A stretch of DNA of 64,000 nt. Source: JACVRW01 sp963812415. GTDB taxonomy: Bacteria > Actinomycetota > Thermoleophilia > Solirubrobacterales > Thermoleophilaceae. Numbering within the stretch: the first letter of the stretch is position 1; every line of letters starts with the position of its first letter. The stretch covers positions 1 through 64,000 of the forward strand of contig CAWEVH010000024.1 of assembly GCA_963812415.1 (NCBI GenBank). Reading direction: 5' to 3'. The notes under the pieces were generated by a model. The model searched no databases, had not been told where the DNA came from, and saw nothing but the letters and a program-made list of their open reading frames with translations. This document shows, one piece after another, positions 17,323-25,882 of this stretch. The position numbers were made by a program, and so were the translations under genes.

Positions 17323-19216
17323 ATGAGTAGCCCTTCGGAATCCCCCTCGCCGCAGAGCGCAGCGGCGCCCTCCCCGTTCCCGCCGATCGCGGACTACGCG
17401 TTCTTGTCCAACTGCCACACCGGCGCGCTGGTCGCGCCCGACGGCTCGATCGACTGGCTGTGCGTGCCGCGCTTCGACTCGCCGAGCGTGTTCGGGACCC
17501 TGCTCGACCGCCAGGCGGGGTCGTTCCGTCTGGGCCCCTTCGGCATCAACGTTCCGGCGACGCGCGTCTACGAGCCCGGCACGAACACCCTGCTCACCAC
17601 CTGGAACACGCCGACCGGGTGGATCATGGTGCGCGACGCCTTGACCATGGGGCCGCGCGACGGGGACGACGCAGGTGACCCCGCACACGCGGCCGCCGGC
17701 CGACGACGACGGCGACCACATGCTGGTGCGCACGGTCCTGTGCCTGGAGGGCAGCGTCGACATCGACCTGGTCTGCGAGCCGGTCTTCGACTACGGGCGC
17801 TCCCCGGCGGAGTGGTCGCTGGTGGACGGAGAGCGCCACGCTGCCGACGCGGTGGGCGCCGGCCAGACGATCAGGCTCCAGACCGACATGGCGCTCGGCA
17901 TCGAGGGCGAGCGTGTGCGCGCTCGCCACACCCTGCGCCGGGGCGATCAGGCCTACTGCTCGCTCTCCTGGGCCGAGGGCCTCCTCTCACCGCTGAGCAT
18001 CGATGAGGCCCAGGCCCGACTTGCCGCCACCACGCGCTTCTGGCGCGCCTGGCTGCACCGGTCGCGGCCGGTCGATCACCGCTGGCGCCACGCGATCGAG
18101 CGCTCGGCGCTCACGATCAAGGGCCTCACCTACATGCCGACCGGCGCGACCGTTGCCGCGCTCACGACCTCGTTGCCCGAGACGCCGGGCGGAGAGCGCA
18201 ACTGGGACTACCGCTTCACCTGGATCCGAGACGCGACCTTCACGCTCCAGGCACTGCACTTCCTGAACCTGGACTGGGAGGCGGACGAGTTCATCCAGTT
18301 CGTCGCCGATCTCGAGCCGAACGACGACGGGGCGCTCCAGATCATGTACGGCATCGACGGCCGGCGCGACCTGACCGAGTCCACGCGTGACGAGCTCTCC
18401 GGCTACGCGGGGGCCCGGCCGGTGCGGCTCGGCAACGGCGCGTTCGACCAGCGCCAGAACGACGTCTTCGGCGCGGCGCTCGACTCGATCCTGCTGCACA
18501 CGCATCGCAGCCAGCGGCTGCCCAGGCGGCTCTGGCCGATCGTCCAGGCGCAGGCGGAGTGCGCGACCCAGGTGTGGCGCCAGCCCGACCAGGGGATCTG
18601 GGAGGCCCGCGGCGATCCGCAGCACTACGTCTCCTCGAAGCTGATGTGCTGGGTCGCGCTCGACCGCGCGGCCAAGCTCGCCCGGATCGGAGGCGACCAG
18701 GAGCTCGAGGCCAAATGGGGCGCCACGGCCGAGGAGATCAAGGCGGACATCCTCGAGCACGGTCTCCGCGACGGCGTGCTGCGCCAGCACTACGACACCG
18801 ATGCACTCGACGCCTCGACGCTGCTGGCGGCGCTGTTTGGCTTCCTACCCGGAAACGACGAGCGGCTGCGCAAGTCGGTCGAGGCCATCGCGGACGATCT
18901 GACCGAGGACGGCTTCGTGCTGCGCTACATCACCGACGAGACCGACGACGGCCTGTCGGGCAAGGAGGGCAGCTTCCTGATCTGCTCGTTCTGGCTCGTG
19001 TCCGCGCTCGCGATCGTGGGCGACATGCAGGGCGCCCGGGACCTGATGGAAAAGCTTCTGAGCGTCGCCTCGCCGCTCGGTCTCTACGCCGAGGAATTCG
19101 ACACCAGCACCGGACGCCACCTCGGCAACTTCCCGCAGGCCTTCTCGCACCTCGCCCTGATCGAGGCGGGCGCGCGCATCATCCTCGCCGAGCGGCTCGC
19201 GGAGTACACGACATGA
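17323..19216 (+). CDS. GH15 family glucoamylase/trehalase-like hydrolase (one frameshift)
   Basis: Glycoside hydrolase acting on alpha-glucosidic bonds (starch, glycogen or trehalose ends). The N-terminal beta-domain starts IADYAFLSNCHTGALVAPDGSIDWL; the (alpha/alpha)6 barrel shows NWDYRFTWIRDATFTLQAL, the probable general acid in GIWEARGDPQHYVSSK and the base in LYAEEFDTSTGRHLGNFPQA. One base shift near 17660-17690 splits the frame between RDALTMGPRDG and VTPHTRPPADDD; otherwise the roughly 630 residues are complete. ATG 17323 is taken as start, with GTG 17281 in frame as an alternative. The amidotransferase gene follows 19 bases later. Actinobacterial GH15 enzymes of this kind include trehalases, of interest given the trehalose genes at 41.6 kb. 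Confidence 0.85.
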
Positions 19217-19235
19217 GCGGCAGGGGCGTGTCCTG

Positions 19236-20070
19236 ATGTGTCGCTGGATGGCCTGGCACGGGCAGCCCGTGCCGCTCGAGGAGCTGCTGTTCAAGACGAA
19301 GCACGGGCTCGTGGACCAGAGCCTTCACTCCCGGCTGGGCGCCGAGACCACGAATGGTGACGGGTTCGGTATCGGCTGGTACGGCAAGGCCCCGACGCCC
19401 GGCGTCTACCGCAGCGTCCTGCCCGCGTGGGGCGACGCGAACCTGCGTCACCTGGCGGGCCACATCGAGTCGCCGCTCTTCCTGGCCCATGTCCGGGCCA
19501 CCTCCGGCACCGCGGTGCAGGAGACGAACTGCCACCCCTTCGCGCACGACCGCTGGCTGTTCGTGCACAACGGCCTGATCAACGACTTCCATGCCGTGCG
19601 CCGCGATCTGATGATCGAGCTCGACGCACCGGCGTTCGCGGAGATCGAGGGCTCGACGGACTCGGAGCTGATATTCCACCTCGCGCTCGCCCGCGGGCTC
19701 GAGGACGACCCGGTCCGGGCTCTCGAGGCCACCCTCGGCCAGGTCGAGGAGACCCAACGTCGCAACGGAGTCGAGCCGGCGCTGCAGGCGAGCATCGGCG
19801 TCAGCGACGGCCGGCAGCTCTGGGCGGTGCAGGTACTCGAGCGAAGGACGCTCGCGCACGCTGTTCACCTCCGCGGACGTGGAGGCCCTGCGCCGGCTTC
19901 ACCCCGACAACCCGCGGCTGCAAATGCTCCGGGAGGGCGACCGGGTCGTCGTCTCCGAGCCGTTCGCCGATCTTCCCGGCGCGTGGCACGAGATCCCCGA
20001 GTCGACCGCACTGCTCGTGGACGCCGGCGGCGGCCACGAGATGCGCCCCTTCATGTCGAAATCGCCGTAG
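19236..20070 (+). CDS. Class II glutamine amidotransferase, EgtC/YafJ-like (one frameshift)
   Basis: Ntn-hydrolase that releases ammonia from a gamma-glutamyl substrate. The second residue is the catalytic cysteine exposed after Met removal (MCRWMAWHG). Family marks are TTNGDGFGIGWYG, LAHVRATSGTAVQETNCHPF and WLFVHNGLINDF. The frame shifts once near 19850 between DGRQLWAV and LFTSADVEALRRLHP; about 277 residues in total. A stand-alone amidase-like role or gamma-glutamyl hydrolysis as in EgtC is possible; no ergothioneine genes (egtA, B, D, E) are visible in the window, so that pathway is not supported. It follows the glucoamylase closely and is likely in the same transcript. Confidence 0.8.
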
Positions 20071-20127
20071 CTCGTTCGACGCCTGGGTAGAGCAAGCCTC
20101 AACCCACAACCCGAAGGAGACGCGGCT

Positions 20128-20499
20128 ATGCGATTCATGATGCTTGTCAAGGCAAACGACGACAGCGAGGCGGGCGTCATGCCCTCCCAGGAGCTGCTCA
20201 CCGAGATGGGCAAGTTCAACCAGTCGCTGATCGACGCCGGCGTGATGCTGGCGGGCGACGGCCTCCATGCGAGCTCGAAGGGCGCGCGGGTGTACTTCTC
20301 CGGCGACCAGCGCAAGGTGACCGACGGCCCGTTCACCGAGACGAAGGAGCTCGTGGCGGGCTTCTGGATCATCGAGGCGAAGTCACTCGACGAGGCGGTC
20401 GAGTGGGCCAAGCGCGTGCCCAACCCCACGGGCGAGGAGGGCCAGATCGAGATCCGGCAGGTTGCCGAGGAGTCCGACTTCGAGAACGCGCCGGCCTAG
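20128..20499 (+). CDS. DGPF/YCII-related domain protein
   Basis: Protein of 123 residues with the ferredoxin-like YCII fold: MRFMMLVKAND at the start, the name-giving DGPF in KVTDGPFTETKELVAGFWIIE, and a C-terminal IEIRQVAEESDFENA. An AAGGAGA ribosome-binding site precedes the ATG. The stop TAG is immediately followed by the ATG of the sigma factor gene. DGPF proteins are the standard genomic partners of ECF42 sigma factors, so a link in signalling or in the controlled function is likely; their molecular role is still unclear. Confidence 0.9.
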   Translation: MRFMMLVKANDDSEAGVMPSQELLTEMGKFNQSLIDAGVMLAGDGLHASSKGARVYFSGDQRKVTDGPFTETKELVAGFWIIEAKSLDEAVEWAKRVPNPTGEEGQIEIRQVAEESDFENAPA

Positions 20500-21762
20500 A
20501 TGACGACCTCCTCCGACACGAATCGCGCGATCGATGCGGTCTGGAGGATCGAGTCGGCCAGGCTGATCGCGGGCCTCACGCGGATCGTGCGTGACGTCGG
20601 CCTGGCCGAGGAGCTGGCGCAGGACGCGCTGGTGGCGGCCCTCGAGCAGTGGCCCGAGTCGGGCGTTCCGGACAACCCGGGCGCCTGGCTCATGGCCACC
20701 GCCCGGCATCGGGCGATCGACCTGGTGCGGAGGGACGTGATGCGCGAGCGCAAGCACGAGGAGCTCGGACGCGAGCTCGAGACACAGCCGGCCACGGCGC
20801 CGGACCCGAGCGCCTCCGTGGAGGACGAGCTGGGCGACGACCTCCTCGGGCTCGTGTTCATGACCTGTCACCCGGTGCTCTCCACCGAGGCGCGCGCGGC
20901 CCTGACGCTGCGCCTGGTCGGCGGCCTCACGACGGCCGAGATCGCTCGGGCCTTCCTCGCGCCCGAGCCCACCGTCGGCCAGCGCATCAGCCGCGCCAAG
21001 CGCACGCTCTCCGAGGCCCACGTGCCGTTCGAGGTTCCGGCCGGTGGTGAGCTCCGCGCGCGGATTCCCTCCGTGCTCGAGGTCGTCTACCTGATCTTCA
21101 ACGAGGGCTACTCCGCAACCGCGGGCGACGATTGGATGCGTCCCGAGCTCTGCCAGGACGCGCTGCGCCTCGGCCGCATCCTCGCCGGCCTGATGCCTCG
21201 GGAGCCGGAGGTCCACGGGCTCGTCGCGCTGATGGAGATCCAGGCCTCGCGGGCGCGCACGCGCGTCGCTGCGGACGGAGAGCCGATCCTGCTGCTCGAC
21301 CAGGACCGAAGCCGCTGGGACCAGCTCCTGATCCGTCGCGGCCTGGCGGCGCTCGCGCGGGCCGAGCAGCTCAGCGGAGCGCTCGGCCCCTACACGCTTC
21401 AGGCCGCGATCGCCGCCTGCCACGCCCGCGCGCGCACGCCCGAGGAGACCGACTGGGAAGGGATCGTCGCGCTCTACGACGCGCTTGCGCAGCTCACTCC
21501 CTCACCGGTGATCGAGCTGAACCGCGCCGTCGCGCTCTCGATGGCGGACGGGCCGGCCGCCGGCCTCGAGCTGGTGGACCAGCTGACCGCGGAGCCGTCG
21601 CTGCGCACCTACCACCTGCTGCCGAGCGTGCGCGGCGACCTGCTCGCGAAGCTCGGCCGCACGAGCGAGGCACGCTGCGAGTTCGAGCGCGCGGCCGAGC
21701 TCACGCGCAACCGGCGCGAGCGGGAGCTGCTGCTGCGGCGCGCGGCCGCCTGCAACCAGTAG
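20500..21762 (+). CDS. ECF42-group RNA polymerase sigma factor
   Basis: Protein of 420 residues. Region 2 is seen in ESARLIAGLTRIVRDVGLAE and PGAWLMATARHRAIDLVRRD; region 4 in RAALTLRLVGGLTTAEIARA and FLAPEPTVGQRISRAKR. After residue 185 comes the long helical extension typical of this group (IFNEGYSATAGDDWMRPEL, then TPR-like repeats to RRAAACNQ). In ECF42 factors the extension is needed for activity and there is no classical anti-sigma factor; the partner is the DGPF protein, here adjacent and upstream. The GTG of nudC lies 22 bases after the stop, so nudC could be read through. Confidence 0.9.
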   Translation: MTTSSDTNRAIDAVWRIESARLIAGLTRIVRDVGLAEELAQDALVAALEQWPESGVPDNPGAWLMATARHRAIDLVRRDVMRERKHEELGRELETQPATAPDPSASVEDELGDDLLGLVFMTCHPVLSTEARAALTLRLVGGLTTAEIARAFLAPEPTVGQRISRAKRTLSEAHVPFEVPAGGELRARIPSVLEVVYLIFNEGYSATAGDDWMRPELCQDALRLGRILAGLMPREPEVHGLVALMEIQASRARTRVAADGEPILLLDQDRSRWDQLLIRRGLAALARAEQLSGALGPYTLQAAIAACHARARTPEETDWEGIVALYDALAQLTPSPVIELNRAVALSMADGPAAGLELVDQLTAEPSLRTYHLLPSVRGDLLAKLGRTSEARCEFERAAELTRNRRERELLLRRAAACNQ

Positions 21763-21784
21763 GCATCTGGTGAAGTAGCGGGCG

Positions 21785-22654
21785 GTGATCGCCTTCTCCG
21801 GCCCCTCACTCGACCGCGCGCCCGCCGAGCGCGGGCGGGAGGGCTGGGTTGACGCGCGCCGCGCGGACCCGCGTGCGAGGGCGGTGCTGATCGGCGAGGG
21901 CGGGGTTTGGATCGACGACGGCCGGCTCGTGCTTGCTCCGCCGGACGGATCCGAGGTGTTCCTCGGTCTCGCCGACGGCATGCCCCTGTTCGCGGTCGAC
22001 ACCGGGGCCGCGCAGCCCGCGCGCGGTCACGCCGCCGGCCTGCGCGCGGCCGCGACCGAGCTGTCTCAGCCCGAGGCGGCGCTCGCCGCCTACGCTGCCT
22101 CGCTGCTCGACTGGCACCGCCGCCACCGCTTCTGCGCCAACTGCGGCGCGCCGACCGCGGTCGCCGACGGCGGTCACGAGCGCCACTGCCCGGCCTGCGA
22201 GGCGCACCACTTCCCGCGCACCGATCCCGTGGTGATCGTCCGCGTGGTGGACGGCCGCGGGCGACTGTTGCTCGGCAACCAGTCGCGCTGGGAGGAGGGG
22301 CGCTACTCCCTGCTGGCCGGCTTCGTCGAGCCGGGAGAGACGCTCGAGGACGCGGTGCGGCGCGAGGTGGCGGAGGAGTCTGCTGTCCAGGTGGGCGCCG
22401 TCTCCTACGTGGCGTCGCAGCCCTGGCCGTTCCCGAGCTCGCTGATGCTCGGCTTCCAGGCGCTGGCGGAGCGCGGCGAGCCGCTCGCGGACGGCGTCGA
22501 GCTGACGGACGTGCGCTGGTTCGAGCGCGCCGAGGTCGCCGAGGCCGCCGCGGGTCGCGGCGCGCTCAGGCTGCCGCCGCCCTACTCGATCGCGCGCCGG
22601 CTCATCGACGCGTGGCTCGGTCAGGGAGTTCGGCGATCCGGGCGCTCGGGATAG
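21785..22654 (+). CDS. nudC: NADH pyrophosphatase (NAD-capped RNA decapping) NudC
   Basis: Nudix hydrolase of 289 residues splitting NAD(H) into NMN(H) and AMP, and in family members removing NAD caps from RNA. A C4 zinc ribbon (FCANCGAP and HCPACEAHHFPRTDP) precedes the Nudix box GFVEPGETLEDAVRREVAEE, and the SQPWPFPSSLMLGF motif specific to NADH diphosphatases follows. Start GTG 21785, 22 bases after the sigma factor stop. The 3' end overlaps the convergent pyrE gene by 34 bases. Confidence 0.92.
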   Translation: MIAFSGPSLDRAPAERGREGWVDARRADPRARAVLIGEGGVWIDDGRLVLAPPDGSEVFLGLADGMPLFAVDTGAAQPARGHAAGLRAAATELSQPEAALAAYAASLLDWHRRHRFCANCGAPTAVADGGHERHCPACEAHHFPRTDPVVIVRVVDGRGRLLLGNQSRWEEGRYSLLAGFVEPGETLEDAVRREVAEESAVQVGAVSYVASQPWPFPSSLMLGFQALAERGEPLADGVELTDVRWFERAEVAEAAAGRGALRLPPPYSIARRLIDAWLGQGVRRSGRSG

Positions 22655-23181
22655 ACGTCGTCGATCGTCGCGAGCGCGACGTAGGGGGCCTCGGCGGCTG
22701 CCTCGATCGCCTCGGCGCCGCCCGCGAGCCGGTCGAGGACGCTCACCACGCCGACCACCGCGAGGCCCTCCTCGCGCACCCGCTCGATCGCCATGACCGT
22801 CGAGCCGCCGGTGGTCACCACGTCCTCCACGATCAGACAGCGCTCGCCCGGATCGAGCTCGGGTCCCTCGATCCAGCGCTGGAGCCCGTGCTGCTTGCGC
22901 TCCTTGCGCACGAAGAAGGCCTTGACAGAGGCGCCGCCGGCGAGCGCGGCGCAGGCCACCGGATCGGCGCCCATCGTCATGCCGCCCACGGCGCCCGCGT
23001 CCAGCCGGCTCGCCTCCCCCGCCACGAGCGACCCGAGCGCGCGAAAGCCCTCGGGCCGCAGGATCGCGCGCTTCGCGTCGACGTAGTACTGGGCGGTGGC
23101 GCCGCTCGTCAGCGTCACCTCGCCGATCACGAGCGCATGCTCGCGCAGCTCGGCCACGAGCCGCTCGCGCGCATCAGACAT
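22621..23181 (-). CDS. pyrE: Orotate phosphoribosyltransferase
   Basis: Transfers orotate to PRPP to give orotidine 5'-phosphate in pyrimidine synthesis. The 186 residues include SGATAQYYVDAKRAILRPEG, GGMTMGADPVACA, FVRKERKQHG (catalytic lysines) and the PRPP loop LIVEDVVTTGGSTV. It stands alone rather than in a pyr operon, as often in actinobacteria. The start is ATG at 23181; the gene is divergent from the small membrane protein at 23240 across 58 bases. Confidence 0.95.
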   Translation of the reverse strand: MSDARERLVAELREHALVIGEVTLTSGATAQYYVDAKRAILRPEGFRALGSLVAGEASRLDAGAVGGMTMGADPVACAALAGGASVKAFFVRKERKQHGLQRWIEGPELDPGERCLIVEDVVTTGGSTVMAIERVREEGLAVVGVVSVLDRLAGGAEAIEAAAEAPYVALATIDDVYPERPDRRTP

Positions 23182-23227
23182 GCGCGGAGAGCGAGGCGGC
23201 AGGGGTCAGGATCTGCACGAAGCCGCC

Positions 23228-23233
23228 GATAGT
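23228..23233 (+). promoter_or_regulatory. Putative -10 box of the small membrane protein gene
   Basis: GATAGT ends 6 bases before the GTG at 23240. Confidence 0.35.
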
Positions 23234-23239
23234 ACTGCC

Positions 23240-23641
23240 GTGGGCTCCGCAATCCGACTGGTAGCGATCGTGACGTCGCTCATCGTGCTGCTCGGCTTCG
23301 CGTTCTTCGCGGTCGACGAGCTCAACCGCGGCTCGCAGAACCAGCAGAACGCGCTCGACAACGAGCTGCGAGGCGACGGCGACGACCCCGCGCCGGTGGC
23401 GCCCAGCCCCGCCGAGGAGACGCAGCGCGAGCGTGCCAACAGCGGCGTGCGCGAGCTGGTCGACGACGCCAACGACGTGCTGCTCGCACCGTTCAGCAGC
23501 CTGGCCGAGAGCAACAACGCCTGGGTCAACCACGGCGTGCCCACCTTGCTCGCGCTGCTCCTGTACGGACTCGGCCTCGGACTGCTCGCGAACATGCTGC
23601 CCAAGCAGCGCGAGCACGGCGCCGATTGGCGCACTGCCTGA
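23240..23641 (+). CDS. Small two-helix membrane protein of unknown function
   Basis: 133 residues: an N-terminal helix (LVAIVTSLIVLLGFAFFAVDEL), a long hydrophilic segment rich in charged residues and glutamine (about residues 30-90, likely outside the membrane), and a C-terminal helix (TLLALLLYGLGLGLLANML). The start is put at GTG 23240, since the frame upstream runs into the pyrE promoter. I do not recognise the family. Two anchors with an extracytoplasmic loop, next to a cell-wall hydrolase gene, would fit an envelope role, but that is inference. Confidence 0.65.
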   Translation: MGSAIRLVAIVTSLIVLLGFAFFAVDELNRGSQNQQNALDNELRGDGDDPAPVAPSPAEETQRERANSGVRELVDDANDVLLAPFSSLAESNNAWVNHGVPTLLALLLYGLGLGLLANMLPKQREHGADWRTA

Positions 23642-23728
23642 AACCCTCCCGGGGTTTCCGCTACTCTGCTCGTGCGCAACTTCCCTTGCAGGGTCTTGTT
23701 TGCGCAGGAAGAATTGTGAAGTCAAGCG

Positions 23729-23863
23729 CCGAGCTCCGGCACCTCCCAGATGCCGGGGACGGGGGAACCAGTTGGTGGCCGCCGTGGCCGCCAGGGGCGA
23801 ATCGCGGACGACTGTTCGCATAGCGCATCTTCCAGCGCGAGCCCGTCAGCTAACCCCGTAGGC
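23729..23863 (+). ncRNA. c-di-AMP riboswitch (ydaO-yuaA class)
   Basis: Conserved pieces of this riboswitch appear in order: GGGGGAACC at 23761-23769, then GGGGCGAATCGCGG after about 25 bases, and the 3' block CAGCTAACCCCGTAGGC at 23847-23863. The 3' block ends a few bases before the AAGGAAGGGG ribosome-binding site of the M23 peptidase gene. In actinobacteria this class usually precedes rpf, NlpC/P60 and peptidase genes, and c-di-AMP switches them off. The exact 5' end is uncertain. Confidence 0.85.
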
Positions 23864-23886
23864 CCGAAAGGAAGGGGACATGACGG

Positions 23887-25668
23887 ATGGACGACGCCCG
23901 CAGGGACCTGGCCCAGTCTGAGTACTGGCTGCGCTCGTTCGAGCGCTCCCAGACCAGGCGCGAGCTCGCGCCGCGCGCACGGCGCGAGCACAGCCGCCGC
24001 AAGGGCATGGCGGCATCCCTGGCAGCCGCGATGGCCGCCGGCCCCGGCGCCACCGTCGCGGCAGCACAGATCTCATCCGGAGCGCAGGCCGGGCTCGCGG
24101 CCGCATCTCCGGCCGGCCGCGCGATCGAGGTCCGCGACGGCGGCCTCCCGCTCGACCTGGGCGACCAGGGCGGCCTCGTGGCCCACCTCCAGAAGCGCCT
24201 CGGCGTGGTCGCCGACGGCATCTTCGGACCGCAGACCGACGCCGCCGTCCGGCAGTTTCAGCTGCGGGCGGGCCTCACGGTCGACGGCATCGTCGGGCTC
24301 GCCACCTGGGGTGCGCTGTTCCCGCAGGGGAGCGGGGCGCCGATCGGCGGGTCGAACATCCCGCCGCAGGTGAAGGAGACGATCGAGCGCGAGCTCGTTC
24401 AGGCGGGCCAGGCGGTGGCTGCCAAGCGGATCAGCGCACCCAAGGCGGGCGGCAGCAGCACCGACACGAGCGCCCGGGCGAAGACGCCCACGATCAGCAA
24501 CTCGGGCGAGAGCGGCTCGGGCGAGACCAGCTCGCCCACGTCGCCCGGCACCACGAGCGACCCGGCGCCGGGCGGTCAGGCCAAGCCTGCCCCGGCTCCC
24601 ACGCAGCCGGTCGGCGGCGGCGGGGGCTGCTCGGCCACGTTCACGATGCCCGTGAACGGCACCGAGACCTCCCCCTACGGCCCGCGCGGCGGGCGTAACC
24701 ACGACGGCGTGGACATCGCCGCGCCGATGGGCACCGCGATCCGCGCGGCCGCGTGCGGCACGGTCTCCCTCGCGGGCCAGCAGAGCGGCTACGGGAACAT
24801 GGTCTGCATCACCCACACGAGCCAGCTCTCGACCTGCTACGCGCACATGTCGCGCTTCGCGGTCTCCGACGGGCAGCAGGTCTCGCAGGGTCAGGTGATC
24901 GGTTACGTGGGCTGCACGGGCAGCTGTACCGGGCCGCATCTCCACTTCGAGACGAGGGTGAACGGCCAGGCGGTCGACCCGAGCGGCTACCTGTCCGGCG
25001 CCCGCACGGCGGCCGCCAAGGCACCGGCGCCGACCGGCAGCGCGATCGGCGGCGGACCCGGACAGATGCCGGTCGGCTCGGCCAAGACCGGCGCGTCCGG
25101 CGGCGCCACCAGCACCACGGTCTGGAGCAAGACGCAGTCCGCCGCGGCGGCTGAGGGCGACTCGCTCCAAGCGGAGGAGCAGCTCACGGCCACGACGGTG
25201 GCTCCGGCCGCTCCGGTCACGCCTGCTCCCGCGCCGGCCGCTCCGGTCGCTCCGGCTCCGGTCGCTCCCGCGCCTGTGGCGGAGGCGGCTCCGGTCGCTC
25301 CGGTCGCTCCGGCCCCAGCTCCGGTCGCTCCGGCCCCAGCTCCGGTCGCTCCGGCCCCGGCTCCGGTCGCTCCGGCCCCAGCTCCGGCTCCCGTCGCTCC
25401 CGCGCCGGTGGCCGAGCCCGCCCCGGTGGTCGAGGCTCCGGCCGTCGAGGCGGCGCCCGCGCCTGCGCCGGTCGCCGAGCCCGCCCCGGTGGCCCCAGCG
25501 CCCGAGGCGGCCCCGGTGGCTCCGGCCCCCTCGGAGCCGGCCACACCCGCGACCCCGGCCGAGCCGGCGGCTCCGGCGACGCCCTCCACCAGCGGCGGCG
25601 CGGCGGCGCCCGCCGCACCGGCGACACCTGCGACCCCGGCCGAGGCGAGCACCACCGTCACGCCTTAA
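23887..25668 (+). CDS. Secreted M23 endopeptidase with peptidoglycan-binding domain and Ala/Pro-rich tail
   Basis: Cell-wall hydrolase of about 593 residues. A charged N-terminus with a weak export signal (KGMAASLAAAMAAGPGATVAAA, residues 39-60) is followed by a PG_binding_1 domain (GDQGGLVAHLQKRLGVVADG and DAAVRQFQLRAGLTVDGIVG, about residues 95-140), a Ser/Thr/Gly linker, an M23 domain (SPYGPRGGRNHDGVDIAAP, with zinc-binding His and Asp; CYAHMS; GPHLHFETRVNG, with HxH), and a tail of some 190 residues dominated by APVAPAP repeats that could span the wall. ATG 23887 sits 9 bases after AAGGAAGGGG. The c-di-AMP riboswitch in the leader implies control by cell-envelope/osmotic signalling. Confidence 0.9.
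   Translation: MDDARRDLAQSEYWLRSFERSQTRRELAPRARREHSRRKGMAASLAAAMAAGPGATVAAAQISSGAQAGLAAASPAGRAIEVRDGGLPLDLGDQGGLVAHLQKRLGVVADGIFGPQTDAAVRQFQLRAGLTVDGIVGLATWGALFPQGSGAPIGGSNIPPQVKETIERELVQAGQAVAAKRISAPKAGGSSTDTSARAKTPTISNSGESGSGETSSPTSPGTTSDPAPGGQAKPAPAPTQPVGGGGGCSATFTMPVNGTETSPYGPRGGRNHDGVDIAAPMGTAIRAAACGTVSLAGQQSGYGNMVCITHTSQLSTCYAHMSRFAVSDGQQVSQGQVIGYVGCTGSCTGPHLHFETRVNGQAVDPSGYLSGARTAAAKAPAPTGSAIGGGPGQMPVGSAKTGASGGATSTTVWSKTQSAAAAEGDSLQAEEQLTATTVAPAAPVTPAPAPAAPVAPAPVAPAPVAEAAPVAPVAPAPAPVAPAPAPVAPAPAPVAPAPAPAPVAPAPVAEPAPVVEAPAVEAAPAPAPVAEPAPVAPAPEAAPVAPAPSEPATPATPAEPAAPATPSTSGGAAAPAAPATPATPAEASTTVTP
25299..25383 (+). repeat. 21-bp tandem repeat coding for PVAPAPA
   Basis: Four near-identical copies of a 21-base unit (CCGGTCGCTC then CGGCCCCAGCT) in the tail of the M23 peptidase. 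The unit keeps the frame, so copy number can vary without breaking the protein. Confidence 0.8.
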
Positions 25669-25681
25669 AGGGTCAAGACGG

Positions 25682-25704
25682 CCGCCGGCCCGGTGGGCCG
25701 GCGG
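25682..25704 (+). terminator. Strong hairpin after the M23 gene
   Basis: CCGCCGGCCC and GGGCCGGCGG form a perfect 10-bp stem with a 3-base loop, 14 bases after the stop. There is no U-tract, as is common for actinobacterial terminators. Confidence 0.55.
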
Positions 25705-25718
25705 ACCATGGGGGAACC

Positions 25719-25750
25719 GCGAAGGCCGCGTCGAAGGGCGCGGCTTTCGC
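25719..25750. terminator. Second hairpin between convergent genes
   Basis: GCGAAGGCCGCG pairs with CGCGGCTTTCGC (one G-U) over an 8-base loop. It lies between the convergent M23 and L,D-transpeptidase genes. The rest of 25751-25882 shows no gene. Confidence 0.5.
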
Positions 25751-25882
25751 GTTCTGTGAACGCTTAGGTCCCCTGTCGTTGGTCGTTGGTCATTGGGCTC
25801 GGCGGCCGGCGAGGTCGGGCCGCGCTAGGGCTGGGTGGGGGTCAAGTCCGGACGGATTGACCATTGGCCCCCGCTTGCCGAG

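Noticed and set aside
19236..20070. Ergothioneine pathway role (EgtC) for the amidotransferase
   Set aside because: No other egt gene is visible; the family is broader than EgtC.
24987..25661. Gly/Ala-rich minus-strand frame opposite the M23 tail
   Set aside because: Its repeats mirror the APVAPAP-coding repeat on the other strand.
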